A stretch of 64,000 nucleotides of DNA from Gloeopeniophorella convolvens (GCA_022496205.1 WTXD01000048.1:124001-188000), one strand, 5' to 3'. Counted from the first letter of the stretch, positions 1-12,063 are shown. Notes: generated by a model from the sequence alone, not told the origin. Program-made: numbers and translations.

Positions 1-190
1 TGCACGTTCGGGCAGGCAAGTCAGCGGGCGCGTTGGCGTGCAGCAGTGGGCACGCGCCCGCCAGGTCCGTGAGCAGCGCACGCATGCACGGCTGCGCCAT
101 GGCAGGCGCGAGCCCCATCGTACCTGTGCTCATGCCAAGCTCGAGCTCCGTGTCGCCAGCAGTGTCGAGGCGGAGCCACGGGTCGAAGGC
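1..190 (-). CDS. Possible edge-truncated exon of an unidentified protein
   Basis: Read on the minus strand, an open frame enters after a plausible acceptor (gcgcacgcag, near position 190) and runs off the left edge. It reads GAFDPWLRLDTAGD and continues without a stop. A plausible donor (gag then gtaggggcc) lies about 40 bp upstream, so this could be one exon of a spliced gene whose body lies left of the window. I do not recognise the family. The GC-rich, third-position-biased composition is the only other support, and chance is possible because all frames here are fairly open. Confidence 0.25.
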
Positions 191-299
191 ACCCTGCGTG
201 CGCACATGGCGTCCCGGCCCCTACCTCTGCTATCGGGTCCCCAACCTGACGCGGGTTCAAACGTTCATGCGGCATGCGGCATGATGTGCATTGGCGCAC

Positions 300-1033
300 G
301 TTGGTATGTTGAGATCAGCAGTGTGTGCAGGGCTCAAGCCTACTCATTTTTGTAACAATTCTGCATAATCAAACATCTGTATAAAACACTTCCTTGACCT
401 GAGACTTGAAATCGCTGTTTGTACGCCCCAGTTTGCTGATGTGCAGCATGGGCAAGATAAGCCCGGGCTCGGTGATCTTTCCCGCCTGTGCCGATCTAAG
501 ATTTCATCCAAATCGTTCCAAATCCCGTTGCTATGTCTTGCGGTTTGGAATCTAGAGGACGGAAACGATCGGTTACGCGCTCCTGACTTTTTAGAACGGT
601 TTAGAATTCTCTAAACCTTACGGGAAGTCATCCACTATCGTTTTGGATTTAGCTGTAAGGCGGTGTGGGTTCCTTGGAGTCGGCGTTCCCGGACTCAGAC
701 TCAGAGCTGGCACTGGCAGCAAAGTACGTAATCGTATTATGTATGTACTTCGCTGGGCGTACGGTCTGTGGTTACACCAGCAACCTGAATTTATGCGGTT
801 TTCGTTGCTGGAGTCGTACAGTACAACTAGACGATGGCATATTTTGAAAACAAGTGATAGCGTCGTACGCTCAGTACAACAAATTAGGGGCTGGGGTCAG
901 GAGGAGCACCTGTGCGTGCGGAATGGGGAGCCAGCCCGAATGCTCTGTACCACCAATCAAACCGAGGAACCTGAGCGCTGGAACGAGATAAGACCTTCGT
1001 GGCCGTATCAAGGAGAGAAAGTGAGGGCGCCGA
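300..1033. other. Intergenic stretch left of the array
   Basis: No gene is recognised. It is more AT-rich than its surroundings. Around 811-845 it carries a partial match to the boundary block (GTACAGTACAACTA) that precedes the 3' end of other A genes in the array, so the array's first boundary probably lies here. Confidence 0.5.
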
Positions 1034-3404
1034 CTAGCTGGCGGTATCTTCAACTCCACAAAACAGCGATGCCATAGATGACCCTGCATGCTGGACCGTG
1101 AAAGACGCGATGGGTGAGGACGAACAGAATGGCTCTGCGGTATTGTCGGACACATGGGACGGAGTCGGTGCATCCACCACGGGTACGCCGGGACCTGGTG
1201 AAGCGCCGGGGCCAATCAAAAAGGCTGCAGAGGGTTCGCGTGGAGTCGATGGGGAGGAGGCCGAGGGGCCGCGGGCTGAGAGCTCGGTGCAGCGTGGGCG
1301 TCGGAGTAGTACATTCATCAGGTGGCGGTGGGGTCGTATTGGGGGCGAGCGAAGGAGGATTGTCAGGCGGGGGATGTGACCGGCGATCATGAGGATTAGG
1401 TCGTTGCATCCGCGCGGTATGGCACGCAGGGTCTGGGCATGAAGGAATGGAGGTAAACCGTCGGCCTGCACCATCACCATGTCGAAAGACCCAGTTCTCC
1501 GCGAAGGGAAGGGAAAAGCCAGTTCCGGGTGCAAGGAAATGAAGAAGTCGCGCATGAACGCAAGAGCATTGAGGCTGGCATGGCGAAGATTGTGGGTTCC
1601 GACCGACCCGCTAGACGTACTTTGTGTCAAGTCCACGACGTCGTTCCAGACCTCGCAGAACTGTTGCTGCAACTCGGGCAGTGCGTCCTTGATGAGAATA
1701 GACTTGCCATCCGTGACCAGCTCGAGGTGTACATTGTTCAAGACGGGGTTTCGTGAAACAAAGAGGCTGCGACGCAGAAAGTAGAGAAGATTCGCAAGCA
1801 AAAGATTGTCGTCATGGGAGATGAATTGTCGAAGGATGTGTCTATTGATGCCAAACTGGCGCATCATCACAGGAAACCAGCGCTCATCGGACCCGCCAAT
1901 GGACGCGGTAAACGTGCAGATGACGAATAAAGCCTCGCAAGCGACACCCTTGTCCATGGCTCTGTAGGTGATCCACTTGCGGTGTGAGGTTAATACATTG
2001 AGAAAATAGTGCGTAAGCGTTCTTCGGGAGAGCACGAAACTTCCCGCCTCAAAGGCCTTGAGACATAGAGCAGTCCTCCGCATCGCCAGGTCTTCCGGTA
2101 TCGTATCGGAAGACAACGAACGCCACATGAACTCTAGAATCATATCACCAAGTTCTGTAGCGGAGGCGCCCTGCCCCATCAGAACCTCAGACGGGTCTTC
2201 TATTCCCTTGAACGATAGAAACCGGGGATGGCGGCAACCAGTCGCTCGATTCGTGGTCTTCGTCCAAAGTGGGAATGAACGATTGGATCGCCCTGGCATC
2301 GATCTGCCAGGCTGCTGGAGAGCGGCCCGCTTGACTTCTTCGATCGTGCCATGCGAACGGTGGCTGAGACGCTTTCTCCAGCGAATAAAAAAGGCTGGAA
2401 AACCACCTATTCTCAGTAATAGTTCATCCCAGGGAGCTTGCTGATCATCCGGCAGGTGTGACGGCAGCGGGGGCGGCTTGTAAAAGCAGTTCAAAATACT
2501 GAATACCGCTCGCTGGACCCCGACGTCACAGAACCACAACATAGTGGAGAGCGGTGTGTGGAAGGGACTGTCATGGCGAAAGAGGGGGATCAAGCTGGCG
2601 AACAGATAGAAACCGGCAGATACAGAGATGCACGATAGGGTTGCCTTGAAAACGATGCTGTTGATCCCGACAAGGAATACCGAGAGACCGGCAAAAAACA
2701 GGAAAACCGAGGCGTGAAGCAAGCCGGGTAGCGCCTCGACGACCGATGGGAGGTAAAACTTGTCCACGCCCTCTTTTAGGTAATTACGGATCCGTGCGCG
2801 TTTGTGAGGAACATTGGCCGGCCTTGTGAGTCGAAGATATCGTCGCGCCCACTGCTGCAGCAGCGTCGCGAGTAGCGCGCAGGTGAGACTAATGATAAGA
2901 CTCAGGAACCAGAGGACATTGACCCAAACGTCAGATGTGGACGGCGAGAAGGACGAAGGATCGGAGAGAGGGGGGAGGGTGATGGAGGCGCTGCCATTCT
3001 CCGCGGCCGACAGCTGATAGAGGTGGGCGAGGTAGAAAGCAGATGTGTCTTGAGAGTTCTGGGTTAGGCTCTGGAGAGATATCGACAAGAAACCTGCGAC
3101 GGTTGCAGAGAAGAGACCGGTCTGATGGAGGCATAAGTCATATGAGGATTCGAGACCGGCGAGGGCGTACGAAAACGAGGATGCCATCGGCGTCGCCCTT
3201 CCAGTTCTCCGTCATTTTATCATCCTCTTTCTCGGCCCTCTCGAGGAAGAATGAGAAAATCGCTCCGGATCCATCGGTGAAGTTAGTCTCTGGCTGAACT
3301 CTGCCAGGAACATCTGACATGCCATAGTGAGTCCATGTAAGCTAGCCGAGATGGGACTCACTGTGTGCAGTAGGCATAGTGCCCATCTCGATATTCTGCT
3401 CCAT
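1034..3404 (-). CDS. DUF6535 membrane protein A1 (intact)
   Basis: Three exons: 3404-3362, 3313-3171 and 3121-1034, giving 757 residues. Exon 1 encodes MEQNIEMGTMPTAH. Exon 2 carries the family signature TDGSGAIFSFFLERAEK followed by a WKGDADGIL segment. Exon 3 opens with TGLFSATVAGF (first membrane segment), then WVNVLWFLSLIISLTCALLA (second) and QQWARRYLRLTRP. Two further hydrophobic segments follow around GLLHASVFLFFAGLSVFLVG and ISVSAGFYLFASLIPLF. The remaining roughly 450 residues are a cytosol-type region with a Ser/Pro/Thr-rich tail. The DUF6535 family is known as a large basidiomycete membrane family without assigned function. The gene is head-to-head with decayed phosphoesterase copy P1. 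The start was chosen because the same ATG, donor and phase recur in every A copy. Confidence 0.85.
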
Positions 3405-3643
3405 TATGTGCCCTACAAGAACGGTAGTGCTTAGCAACGCGGCTCTTGTAACAGAACACGCCGCGTGGGGAGCGGCGCAAGGAACGCGGCGCGGGTTTGT
3501 TCCCAGACTCGGACTCTCAATGTCACTCTTGCCAGCAGTTGTACTCAACTCCCACACGGCGTGCTCTCTCTCTCCTCTCTTTCCACCCCCATTCATCGCC
3601 ATCGAGGAACTTCAGGATGTCGTAGTCCGCTCAGCGCGCGTGA
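3405..3643. promoter_or_regulatory. Shared divergent promoter region A1/P1
   Basis: About 240 bp separate the A1 start on the minus strand from the P1 start on the plus strand. A CT-rich tract (ctctctctcctctctttcca, about 3567-3590) sits shortly upstream of the P start and recurs upstream of the other P copies, as in many fungal core promoters. Use as a bidirectional promoter is inferred. Confidence 0.5.
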
Positions 3644-5155
3644 ATGGTGCTCCTCGCATTGCATACTCAGAAGCAGTCGCCTCGTGCGCACCTTCGTACC
3701 CGACCCGCTCGTCACCGCGCTCGGCTTCGCCTAGGTGACCCTCATCATCTGGGGCGAGGTCGGCGCGTTCTCTACGCGCTCTCCGGCTGCCGCTGGCCTG
3801 CGCTCGCGACGTCTCCCCAGGTGCGCCTGCTTCTCTCTCTCCGCGCACAGCCAGCTCACATTCTATTCTCGCACGCAGAACACGACCCCCATTCTGCTCA
3901 TCGCGGACGCGCAGGTCCCCGCGCCGCCGCCAGACGGGCAGACGCTCTCCGGCATGTTCTGCGGGACGTATATGCGCCGTGCATGGCGGTGGCGCGCCGG
4001 CTGCGCCCGTAGGTGGTGTTTTTCCTTGATGACATACTCACGCACGGGCGCGCGATCGAGTCGGATAAAGAGTGCGCGCACGGACTGTCCTTGCTGCTTG
4101 CGCGCCACCTGTGCTGAATGCATGTTCCACACGCAGGTTCGCGCATTACGCTCAACACTTTCACGACTTCTTCCCACTCGACGCCGGTGTCGAGGTGCGG
4201 TACATCCCTGGCAACGTGGATGTCGGGTGCGTCTTTCTCCTACTCTTCAGTATGCTATTCTGACTGATTGCACACCAGCCTCGGCGTATCAAACGCATTC
4301 AGCAAGCACGTCTGCCAGTGCCACGAGCGCTACTTTGGGCGCGTGAACCAGCACCTGTCAGTAACGAAGCACTCGCTGGTGCTGCTCGACGCGTCCGGGA
4401 TCGTCGACGAGGACTACAACCGCGTGGGCCACAGCACATCGTCCGAGGAGTAGATCCGCCGCGTGACGGCGCGATCGAGTTTGTCAAGGGTCTCACTGCA
4501 GGTGCGTTCTGCTGCCATGTCGCACAGCGCGCCGCTCACACGCCGCAGACGGGCAGCAGGACCCCGTTATCCTCTTCAGCCACGTCCCGTTGCACCGCGC
4601 CGAGTCCAAGACGTGCGGGCCGCTGCGCAAGCGCGGGGCAAAAGACGCTCCGGAAGCAGACGTCGCAATTTTTACTCGAGAGCCTGCTCCCCGTGACGAT
4701 CCTCAGGTACGCCTGCGCCATCCTGCCACCCCAGGCACACCCACCGACGACCGCCCGCAGCGCCGACGACAGGGAATACTGCGATTTCGCACACACGCTG
4801 CCCGCCACCGAGGGACGCACGGTCGCCATCCACGAAGTACGGTCAAGCCGTAATCACCCGCGCGGCACATCACGCAGCCAGGCCTGCACCTCCTCGCGCT
4901 CTCCGCCAACGGCACGCACGCGCACGCGCTGTGCGCACTCCGGCGCGCGTCGGGCACGCCCGCGCGGCTGTACGTCCCCGCGGCATGCGCAACAGTCCTC
5001 GTGCTGCTGCTCGCGCACACGCGGCACAGCCGCCGCCGCATGCCTGGGCGCCTCCCCGCTGCCATCACACTCGGACCTCGAAGCGCTGCGCGCGCCCACG
5101 GCGCCGTCACCGTACTCCGCCTGATCGGCTTACTCATACTCGTACGCATAGTCAA
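3644..5155 (+). pseudogene. Cdc1/MPPE1-type phosphoesterase P1 (decayed)
   Basis: This is homologous along its length to the intact P8 gene. Recognisable pieces are the N-terminal membrane exon, the first metal motif LLIADAQVPAPPPDGQ, the GNVDVG motif near 4212, an exon reading RYFGRVNQHLSV and HSLVLLDASGIVDEDYN, then HVPLHRAESK near 4585 and a DDREYC segment near 4770. It is disabled by a small indel after the start, TGG to TAG at 3732-3734, a one-base loss near 3985, CAG to TAG at 4010-4012, and TGG to TAG at 4451-4453. Splice sites otherwise match P8. Its divergent partner A1 is intact. Confidence 0.8.
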
Positions 5156-5425
5156 ACATGGCGTTGGAAGCGCGTGCGAGGCGGTCTGGAAGATGGGAGG
5201 GGCTAGCGCGGAAATGCCCGCAGGCCCAGAGTGGTCAGAGCCATCGAACGACCACGGAGTACCTTATGTACATACTAGCGATCCGAGGCTGGCCTGGCGC
5301 ATATATAAGCCACGTGCTGGTCGCGGAACTTGTTCCGCGCTGTCGAAGCTTGTCGATTGAAGACGTTCGGAGACGCGTCCGACTCGTGACCGTGTCAGGA
5401 CCAGGACAGGGAGAGCAGCGCGTTC

Positions 5426-5453
5426 ATTGATTGGCCAGAACGGCGTGCACGTG
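5426..5453 (+). promoter_or_regulatory. Conserved CCAAT + CACGTG module of B1
   Basis: ATTGATTGG (inverted CCAAT) at 5426 and CACGTG at 5448, start-to-start distance 22 bp. The same pair at the same spacing precedes B3, B4 and B7, and B6 with 25 bp. Confidence 0.55.
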
Positions 5454-5576
5454 ATGCCAGGGTCCTTACAACGGCCCTCGACTATGTAATTAATTGATGG
5501 TACGCGGTAGTTACACGGCCTGCTGCTGGCTGCGATCCGCCTACTTATGCTCACAGCATCACTAGTTCACTAGCAA

Positions 5577-6870
5577 TGGAACAACTCTCTGAGCGCCGTT
5601 GCGCCCCGTTTGCCTTCCGGCCTCTCGCTCCAAACATATCTCATATGCTCAACGTGGACTCGCCTTGAGGCTTCTTCCCCATCTCACCTAACTCCGCCTT
5701 TGATATTTGACCGAGGCACCGTAGTGTCACAGTTGCAAATTGGAGATGGGTGGGTGCTTCCCAGCTCTGTTGGGCCAGGTCAGTGTCCTTTCGTTGCTTC
5801 ATAGCCCCAGATAGTAGATCGCTCCCCACAGATACCAATGGCAACGCCGCCGTACCGCCATCTGGTGCTCCTACTCCCAATCACCACGAGAGCAATTCTA
5901 CCGATGGATCTGGGCTCATTTTCACCAGGTATCTAGAGAAGGCCGAAAAGGAAGATGACAAGATGGCTGAGAGCTGGAAAGGCGACGCGGACGGCGTCCT
6001 CGTATTCGTGCGTCTGTGCGTCTCCTCGCACCCCGCATAGTTTCACAACCATTATCCTACGCAGACCGGCCTTTTCTCCGCTACTGTTGCGAAGATCATC
6101 AGGATGTCACTCCCGAGTCTCACTCAGAACTCTCAGGATGCATCGGGCTTTTGCCTTGCACGTCTCTACCAACTCTCTGCACAAGATGGCGCCAATGATT
6201 CAGCCCCATCGCCCTTCCTCTCCTCCCCGATCCCTCTTCCTTCTCTCCATCATTATCCGCCATCTGGGTCAACGTCCTCTGGGTTCTCAGCCTTGTCGTC
6301 AGCCTCACGCCTCACGTGCACGCTCTTCGCAACGCTACTTCAGCGGTGGGGCCGTCGAATTTCCGACTTACCAAGCCACCGCGTGCCCCCCACAAGCGCG
6401 CGCGGATCCACACGTTCTTCAAAGGTGTCAACAAGCTTGGTCTTCCATGGGTTGTCGAGGCGCTCCCCGGACTATTACACACCTCAGTCTTCCTTTTCTT
6501 CGTCGACCTCGCCATATTCATCTTTGGCATCAATCGTGTCATCTTCGGGGCCATTGTATCCTGTATATCTGCGTGCACCGGTCTGTATCTGTGCGCTTCC
6601 CTGATGCCGCTCTTCCGCCGCGATAGCCCCTACTACACGCCGCTTTCTGGACTCATATGGATCATCGATCTGATCGCCGAGGGGATACCATTCCTGAATC
6701 CCGATTTTTCTCAGCTCAATGCGTTGGCTAAAAGTGGACGGCTCCCGTCAACCCTTACTCCAGACGACCATCCTTCTACCCCATCTCCCATACGCGTTCC
6801 TCTCCCTGCTCTATCACTGAGATCAGCCCTCTCCAGCCACCCATTTCACCTCCTAGACCCTCTGGTGTAG
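5577..6870 (+). pseudogene. DUF6535 gene B1 (plus strand, decayed)
   Basis: A second DUF6535 subfamily on the plus strand. The leader contains a small ORF (MEQLSERRCAPFAFRPL) that recurs in other B copies. The presumed B start ATGTCGCTG, seen in B7, is GTG here near 5723. Exon 2 reads TDGSGLIFTRYLEKAEK then ESWKGDADGVLVF. The membrane region is split between frames, and is best seen as VVEALPGLLHTSVFLFFVDL and CASLMPLFRRDSPYYTPLS, ending at a stop near 6870. Compared with A genes, the N-terminal exon (GNAAVPPSGAP-like) differs, so this is a distinct paralogue. It is probably non-functional because the start is lost and the frame breaks. Confidence 0.7.
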
Positions 6871-6872
6871 CT

Positions 6873-7945
6873 ATGGCCGCTCCAGTCAATCAACCCATGG
6901 TTCTGAGCTTACCGGCTTCCGATGCTCTCCTCGCGGCTGTGCTGCCTACGCCATCGGCTGTCCTTTTTCATGGGGTTCCTACTGCTCATGTTGACCCGGA
7001 GCAACCCAAAATGCAGATCGCAGCCGAAGAAGGTTCTGACGAGCTGCAGATACCCGATGTCTACATCAACGGTCTTCCTCCCAATTTCCCAGAGGAGCAA
7101 CTATATGCGCTCGTCAAGGACTTTGGTGGGGTAATCAGTGTGAGGACGTTCACCCGTCATGTCAGCGATCGCCCGTCGTACGTGGATTTTAATTCGTCCT
7201 GATCAACTGTGCTTAAGATCCCCCGTTCTCAGTGGGTATGGCTTCGTTCTGTAAGCATCGCTAATGATATGGGAACCAAGACGGTCGTCTTACGCTTTGG
7301 GTATGGATTTGAGACTATCGAGAGCGCGGAGAGATGCATCGAAGCTCTCGGGAGGTATCGGAATCTTCATGCGTCTTTGCGCAAGGTTAGTAGTGCCTCT
7401 CTTATCTGTGGATGAAAATCCAAGTGGTATTCCATTCCAGAGCTTACGCCCTACTCCGGGCACTCGCAACACGTCGCTCTTAAGCTCTGCCTCCCAGTTA
7501 TCCCAGTCTTCGTCTGGTACGGAAGGCGACACATTCAAAGCTGAAACGGAGCGACTCAAAGATGAAAGTAGCACAAGCCTATACGTCGAGGGTTTGCCGC
7601 TGAGTTTTGACGAGCCTGTGAGCCATTCTCCTGCAAATCATCTCCTTGACTCAGAGATATTTCTCTCTTCATGTCTAGACTATGGCCGCGTTGGTTGCCC
7701 CATATACGATCAAGAGCAGCCGCTTCTTTCAGACAAAACTGAACCATCCTCCAAGGACGATCGCCTTCGTTCGGTTCGCTGTCTGTCCGTCTTGAGATTA
7801 TTTTTTCATCTCAACGTACTCCAGGCTGGAGGACCGATCCGCCTGCGAGGATATCATCAAGCGTCTTCATGGGCGTATGATTCGCGGCTGGAACGACCCG
7901 GGGAGTCGAATTTCTGTTCGCTTTCTGGCTCGGCGGAGCAGTGAG
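6873..7945 (+). pseudogene. Decayed two-RRM RNA-binding protein fragment
   Basis: This differs from everything else in the array. Starting at MAAPVNQPMVLSLPASDA it contains an RRM-like segment, DVYINGLPPNFPEEQLYALV (RNP2-like). Across an apparent intron follow GYGFVL (RNP1-like) and FETIESAERCIEALGRYRNL. A second RRM begins SLYVEGLPLSFDEP and ends with DIIKRLHGRMIRGWNDPG then SRISVRF, which is typical of fungal RRM proteins. The pieces lie in different frames. Some joins could be introns (donor gtacgtgg near 7178; donor gttagtag near 7386), but at least one acceptor near 7305 appears lost and the end runs out of frame. It abuts the end of B1, so it was probably carried in by rearrangement. 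The family call rests on motifs only. Confidence 0.6.
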
Positions 7946-7984
7946 GGCTTCGCGTGCGTACCTTCGTGCAACCACCTTTCTTGC

Positions 7985-8111
7985 TGTCTAATGTGCGCTC
8001 CAGGGAGATGGATATCAGGGCTGCGAAGATATAATGGATAGGAGGACCCAGATAGACATTCGTCCACATAGGGTTCTGTACCCCAAAGTACATGTAGAAA
8101 ATGGATTCCAA
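7985..8111 (-). pseudogene. Fragment resembling a polytopic membrane protein
   Basis: A short minus-strand frame reads MESIFYMYFGVQNPMWTNVY and continues with a hydrophobic segment IHYIFAALISISL. It is open for about 40 codons between two unrelated gene fragments. I cannot name the family. It may be a captured piece or chance. Confidence 0.25.
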
Positions 8112-8129
8112 AGTACCTGCGCTCTGCTG

Positions 8130-8575
8130 CCGTGTCGCGCGATGTGCCGCTCACACGCCGCAGACGAACAGCACGACCTCGTAATTTTGTTCGGCCACGT
8201 CCCGCTGCACCGCGCCAAGTCCAAGGTCGATCCACCGGGGCGTCGGGCACGGGTGGCAGAAGACGCTTGGGAAGCAGAAATTGCAGTTCCTGCTCGAGGG
8301 CTTGCGCCCCGCGGCGATCCTCAGGTACGCCCGCGCCACCCATCCCGGTCACACCCACCAACACCCGCCCGCAGCGCGGACGACAGGGACTACTACGACA
8401 TCACGCACGCGCTGCCCGCCGCCGAGGGGCCCACAATCGCCATCCACGTGGTCACGGTCAAGTCGTAATCGCCCGTGCAGCGCGTTGTGCCCCACACTTT
8501 GTGCGTCGCACTGCTCTCGTCGTGGGATCTGGCCGCGTGACAGCCATCGCACCCATCCTTCCCGCCAATGACAAT
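8130..8575 (+). pseudogene. Isolated P-gene exon 5-6 fragment
   Basis: Only the last third of a Cdc1-type phosphoesterase is present: HVPLHRAKSK near 8200, the LGKQ/LLEGLRPAAIL equivalent near 8270-8320, an intron-like gap, then ADDRDYYDITHALPAAEG near 8375 and a terminal HVVTVKS. It ends with a tail (cgttgtgcccca ... gtgtcgcactgctc-like) that also terminates P3, P4 and P7. No upstream exons remain. This module, exon 5 plus exon 6 plus tail, recurs as an extra copy in units 3, 4 and 7. Confidence 0.7.
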
Positions 8576-9313
8576 GGACACCTTATCGCTGGTCGCACGC
8601 ATTTGGCTATGGGATATATGCGTCGTATCTGGTATGCGCGCCGAAATTCTCGCCAATAAATGAGCACCCTGGCCACGCAAGCATTCTCGTCGCGTGGCAT
8701 CGCTTCTCATCTCAACAAGATTGGGGTCTCTTCATCGCCATCTTAATCCTCGACCCCGGTAAGATAGTCTGGTCAGCCCCGTAATCAGACTTCTTAGGTC
8801 GTCTGAGGTGAAGTGACGAATAAACGGGTAGGGGCGTGAAATATGAGCGCGTCGCCCATTCTTCACTTCAACTTAACACGCGGTTTCGCTTGTAATTCTC
8901 CGACCGGCGGTATTTTCCCGTAGGCTGCTCTTGCACGGTAGATCGTCCTCAAAAAGAAGTTAGTTGATCCTTTGGTTCGTACAGTCGGTATGCACAGTGC
9001 GGTCAAGAGAGAAAATCAACGGAAAGCACACTACGCGACGACACTTACAATCAGAGTTTATGTAATTTCTGTCGTCGGAACTGTACAGTACAACTAGGAG
9101 ATAGGACGAATCAAAAAGAAGTAATAGCATCGCACGTTCACTATGACGGATCAGGTGCTCGAACGGCGAGGTCAGGGAGGCGGACCGGTCCGTGCGGAAC
9201 GGAGCAATCGCAGGGGCCAGCCCGAACGCTTCGCGCTGCACCACCAATCGAGCCGGAGGAACCTGAGCGCTGGAATGCGACAGGGCCTTCGTGGCCGTAT
9301 CGATGGGAGCGAA
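8576..9313. other. Inter-unit spacer with boundary block
   Basis: No gene seen. The right part (about 9066-9140) is the boundary block that precedes the 3' end of most A genes; the left part is AT-richer and unrecognised. Confidence 0.5.
9066..9140. repeat. Array boundary block, copy 1
   Basis: Contains gtcgtcggaactgtacagta followed by a caactaggag...aaaagaagtaatagcatcg pattern, shared with copies near 12173, 25972, 30356, 36430 and 44671. Confidence 0.6.
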
Positions 9314-11733
9314 TTAGAGCGCTGACCAGCTAGAGGCGTCCTGGGCTCCGTGGGGTAGCGACGTCGTGGAGACCTCGCCGTGCTGAATTGTGGATGACGC
9401 GACGGGTGAGGACGAACGTGGTGGTTTCGTGGCATTGTCTGACGCATGGGGCGATGTTGACGCATTCACCACGGGTGCACCAGAACTTGATGAGAGGCCG
9501 GGGTCAGTCAAAAGAATTATAGACGGATCGTCCGGAGTTGATGGGGAGGACGCGGGGCCCGCAGGCTGAGAGCACAGTGTGGCGTGTACGTCGGTAGTAC
9601 CTTCATCAGGTGGCAGCGTTACGGTGGTACCGGCGGCGAGCGAAGGGGGAGGATTGTCGGGCGAGGGGTGTGACTGGTGTTCATGAGTACCAGGGCGTTG
9701 CATCCGCGCGGTATGAAACGCGGGGTCGGGGCACAAAGGAAAAGCGGGGAGCGTGTTGGGGGAGCGCAGGATGCGGTCAGTATCTTCCGACGAGAGAGCG
9801 GAGGGAGGGGTTAGCTCTGGGTGCAAGGAAATGAAGAGGTCGCGCATGAATGCGAGGGTTTCAAGGCTGGCATGGCAAAGATCGTAGTTTCCACTCGAGT
9901 TGCTATGAAGTCGCCCTTTTGCCAAGTCCACGACGGCATTCCAGACCCCGCAGAAATATTCCTGCACCTCGGGGAGTGTGTCCCCCATGAGAATAGATTT
10001 GCCATCCGTGACCTGCTCAAGGTTCGAGCGCCAGATGAGGCGTGGCAAAATAAAGAGGCTGCGATGCACAAAGTTGAGGAGATTTGCGAGCAATAGACTG
10101 TCGCCGTGGGAAATGAGCCGACGAAGGGTGTTCTCCGTGACGCGAAACTGGCGCATCATCACAGGGAACCAGCGCTCATCGGTCCGGCCAATGGACGCGG
10201 TAAGCCTGGCAGTGATGAGCAGAGCATCACTAGCAACATCATTGTTGTCGTGGTTGACGGCAAAGATACTGGCCACGGCTCCGATGACCCACTTGCGATT
10301 CGGGGGTAAGTTCTCGAACAGGTATTGCATAAGCGTACTGTGGGAGGGAATAATACTTCCAATAGCCTCAAAGGCCTTGATACATAGAGTACTCCTCTGC
10401 ATCGCTACATCTTCCGATATCATATCGGAAGACAACGAACGGCCCATGAACTCTAGGATCAAGTCCCCAAGTTCTGTGGTGGAGATGCCCTGTCCCATCA
10501 GAACACTGCGCGGGTATGTGATTGCGGTTGAACGATAGAGGCCAGGGATGCCGGCAACAAGTCGCTCGATCTCGTGGTCTTCGTCCAAAGTGAGGATGAA
10601 CGATTGTATGGCCTTGGCATCGGTCTCCCAAGGCTGTTGTAGAGCGGCCCGCGTGACTACTTTGATTATGCCATACGAACGGTGACTGAGGCATCTTCTC
10701 CAGCGAATGAAAAAGGCCGCAAAGCCACCCTTTCTCACTAATTTGTCATCCCAGGAATCTGAGCGCAAGGTCGGCCACCATGACGGCAGCGGGGGTGGCT
10801 TGTAAAACCAGTTGAAAACACTGAATACTGCTCGCTGGGCCCCAACACCGCAAAACCACAGCATAGCGGATAGTGGCATGTGGAAGGACTGTCATGGCGA
10901 ATGAAGGGGATTAAGCTAGCAAACAGATACAGGCCAGCGGATACGGAGATGCACGGAAGGGTTGCCTTGAAGACAATGCCATTGATTCCGACAAGGAAGA
11001 CACCAAGGCCGGCAAAGAATAGGAAAACGGAGGCATGGAGTAAGCCAGGTAACGCCTCGACGACCGACGGGAGGTAAATTTGTCCATGCCTTCCTTGAGG
11101 TAGTTGCGGATGCGTGCGCGCTTGTGGGAACGTGGGCTGGTCTGGTGAGTCGAAGATATCGTCGCGCCCACTGCTGCAGCAACGTCGCGAGGAGCGCACA
11201 TGTGAGACTGATGACGAGACTGAGGAGCCACAGGACATTGACCCATATCGCAGACGCGGACGGCGAGAAAGATGAAGGATCGGGGAGTGGAGGAAGGGGG
11301 ATGGGGGCGCTGCTGTTTTCCGCTGCGGAAAGCTGGTAGAGACGGGCGAGGTAGAAGGCGGATGTATCTTGGAGTTCTGGGTCAGGCTCTGAAGCGACAT
11401 TGCAAGAAAGTTGCGACAGTTGCAGAGAAAAGACCCGTCTGATGGTATGATATGTAAGTCATGCAGGGACTCGAGAGTAGCGAGGACGTACGAAAACGAG
11501 GATTCCATCGGCATCGCCCTTCCAGCTTTCAGTCATCTTGTCGTCGTCTTTCTCGGCCCTCTCGAGGAAGAATGAGAAGATCGCTCCAGATCCATCGGTG
11601 AAGTTGGTTTTTGGCGGAACTCTGCCAGAAATGCCTGACACACGATATGTAGTGAGTTTATGTAGGTTAGCCGTGAGTGAGCCGCACTTACTCTGTCCAG
11701 CGGCATCGGGCCCATATCCGCATTCTGTGCCAT
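9314..11733 (-). pseudogene. DUF6535 gene A2 (three one-base deletions)
   Basis: The start matches other A genes (MAQNADMGPMPLD, 11733 downwards), and exon 2 keeps NFTDGSGAIFSFFLERAEK and ESWKGDADGIL. Exon 3 has three single-base losses relative to paralogues: near 11371 (GGG to GG in the QNSQDTS region), near 11077 (one A lost before FYLPSVVEAL), and near 10886 (GGG to GG before SPFHTPLS). The three together restore frame, so the last 521 codons (to 9314) are open, but stops lie between. All three are in short homopolymers, so consensus sequencing error is a real alternative to a true pseudogene. The protein would otherwise match A1 and A6. Confidence 0.75.
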
Positions 11734-12063
11734 TGTGTGCACCGCGGGAGTAGTGGTGATTTGGCAAGGTGTAGTCCTTGTACTGGCCAGAAGGTGCAGT
11801 GTTCCGGGGAGCTCGGCTGAGGCAGCGGCGTATAGGTTTGTTCCCGAGCGGGCCGTCTCGTACCGTTACTAAGGTCTGCTTTAGGAGACTTGAAGCCGTC
11901 TCGCGGCGATCGGAAGCGATCAATGTCGCCGACTGCCAGCGGTGCGCTTAACTCCTACCCAACTCCCACCCTCCCCTCATTCTTTTCTATTCCCATCCAT
12001 CGCCACCAACGAATTTCGAAACTTCGCTGCACACGAACCCTGCGCTTAGCTTGCTCAGCGTGA

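Noticed and set aside
5326..5337. GGAACTTGTTCC near-palindrome taken as a heat-shock element
   Set aside because: Spacing between GAA and TTC is four bases rather than two; the sequence recurs upstream of B3 and B6 only as part of general unit homology.
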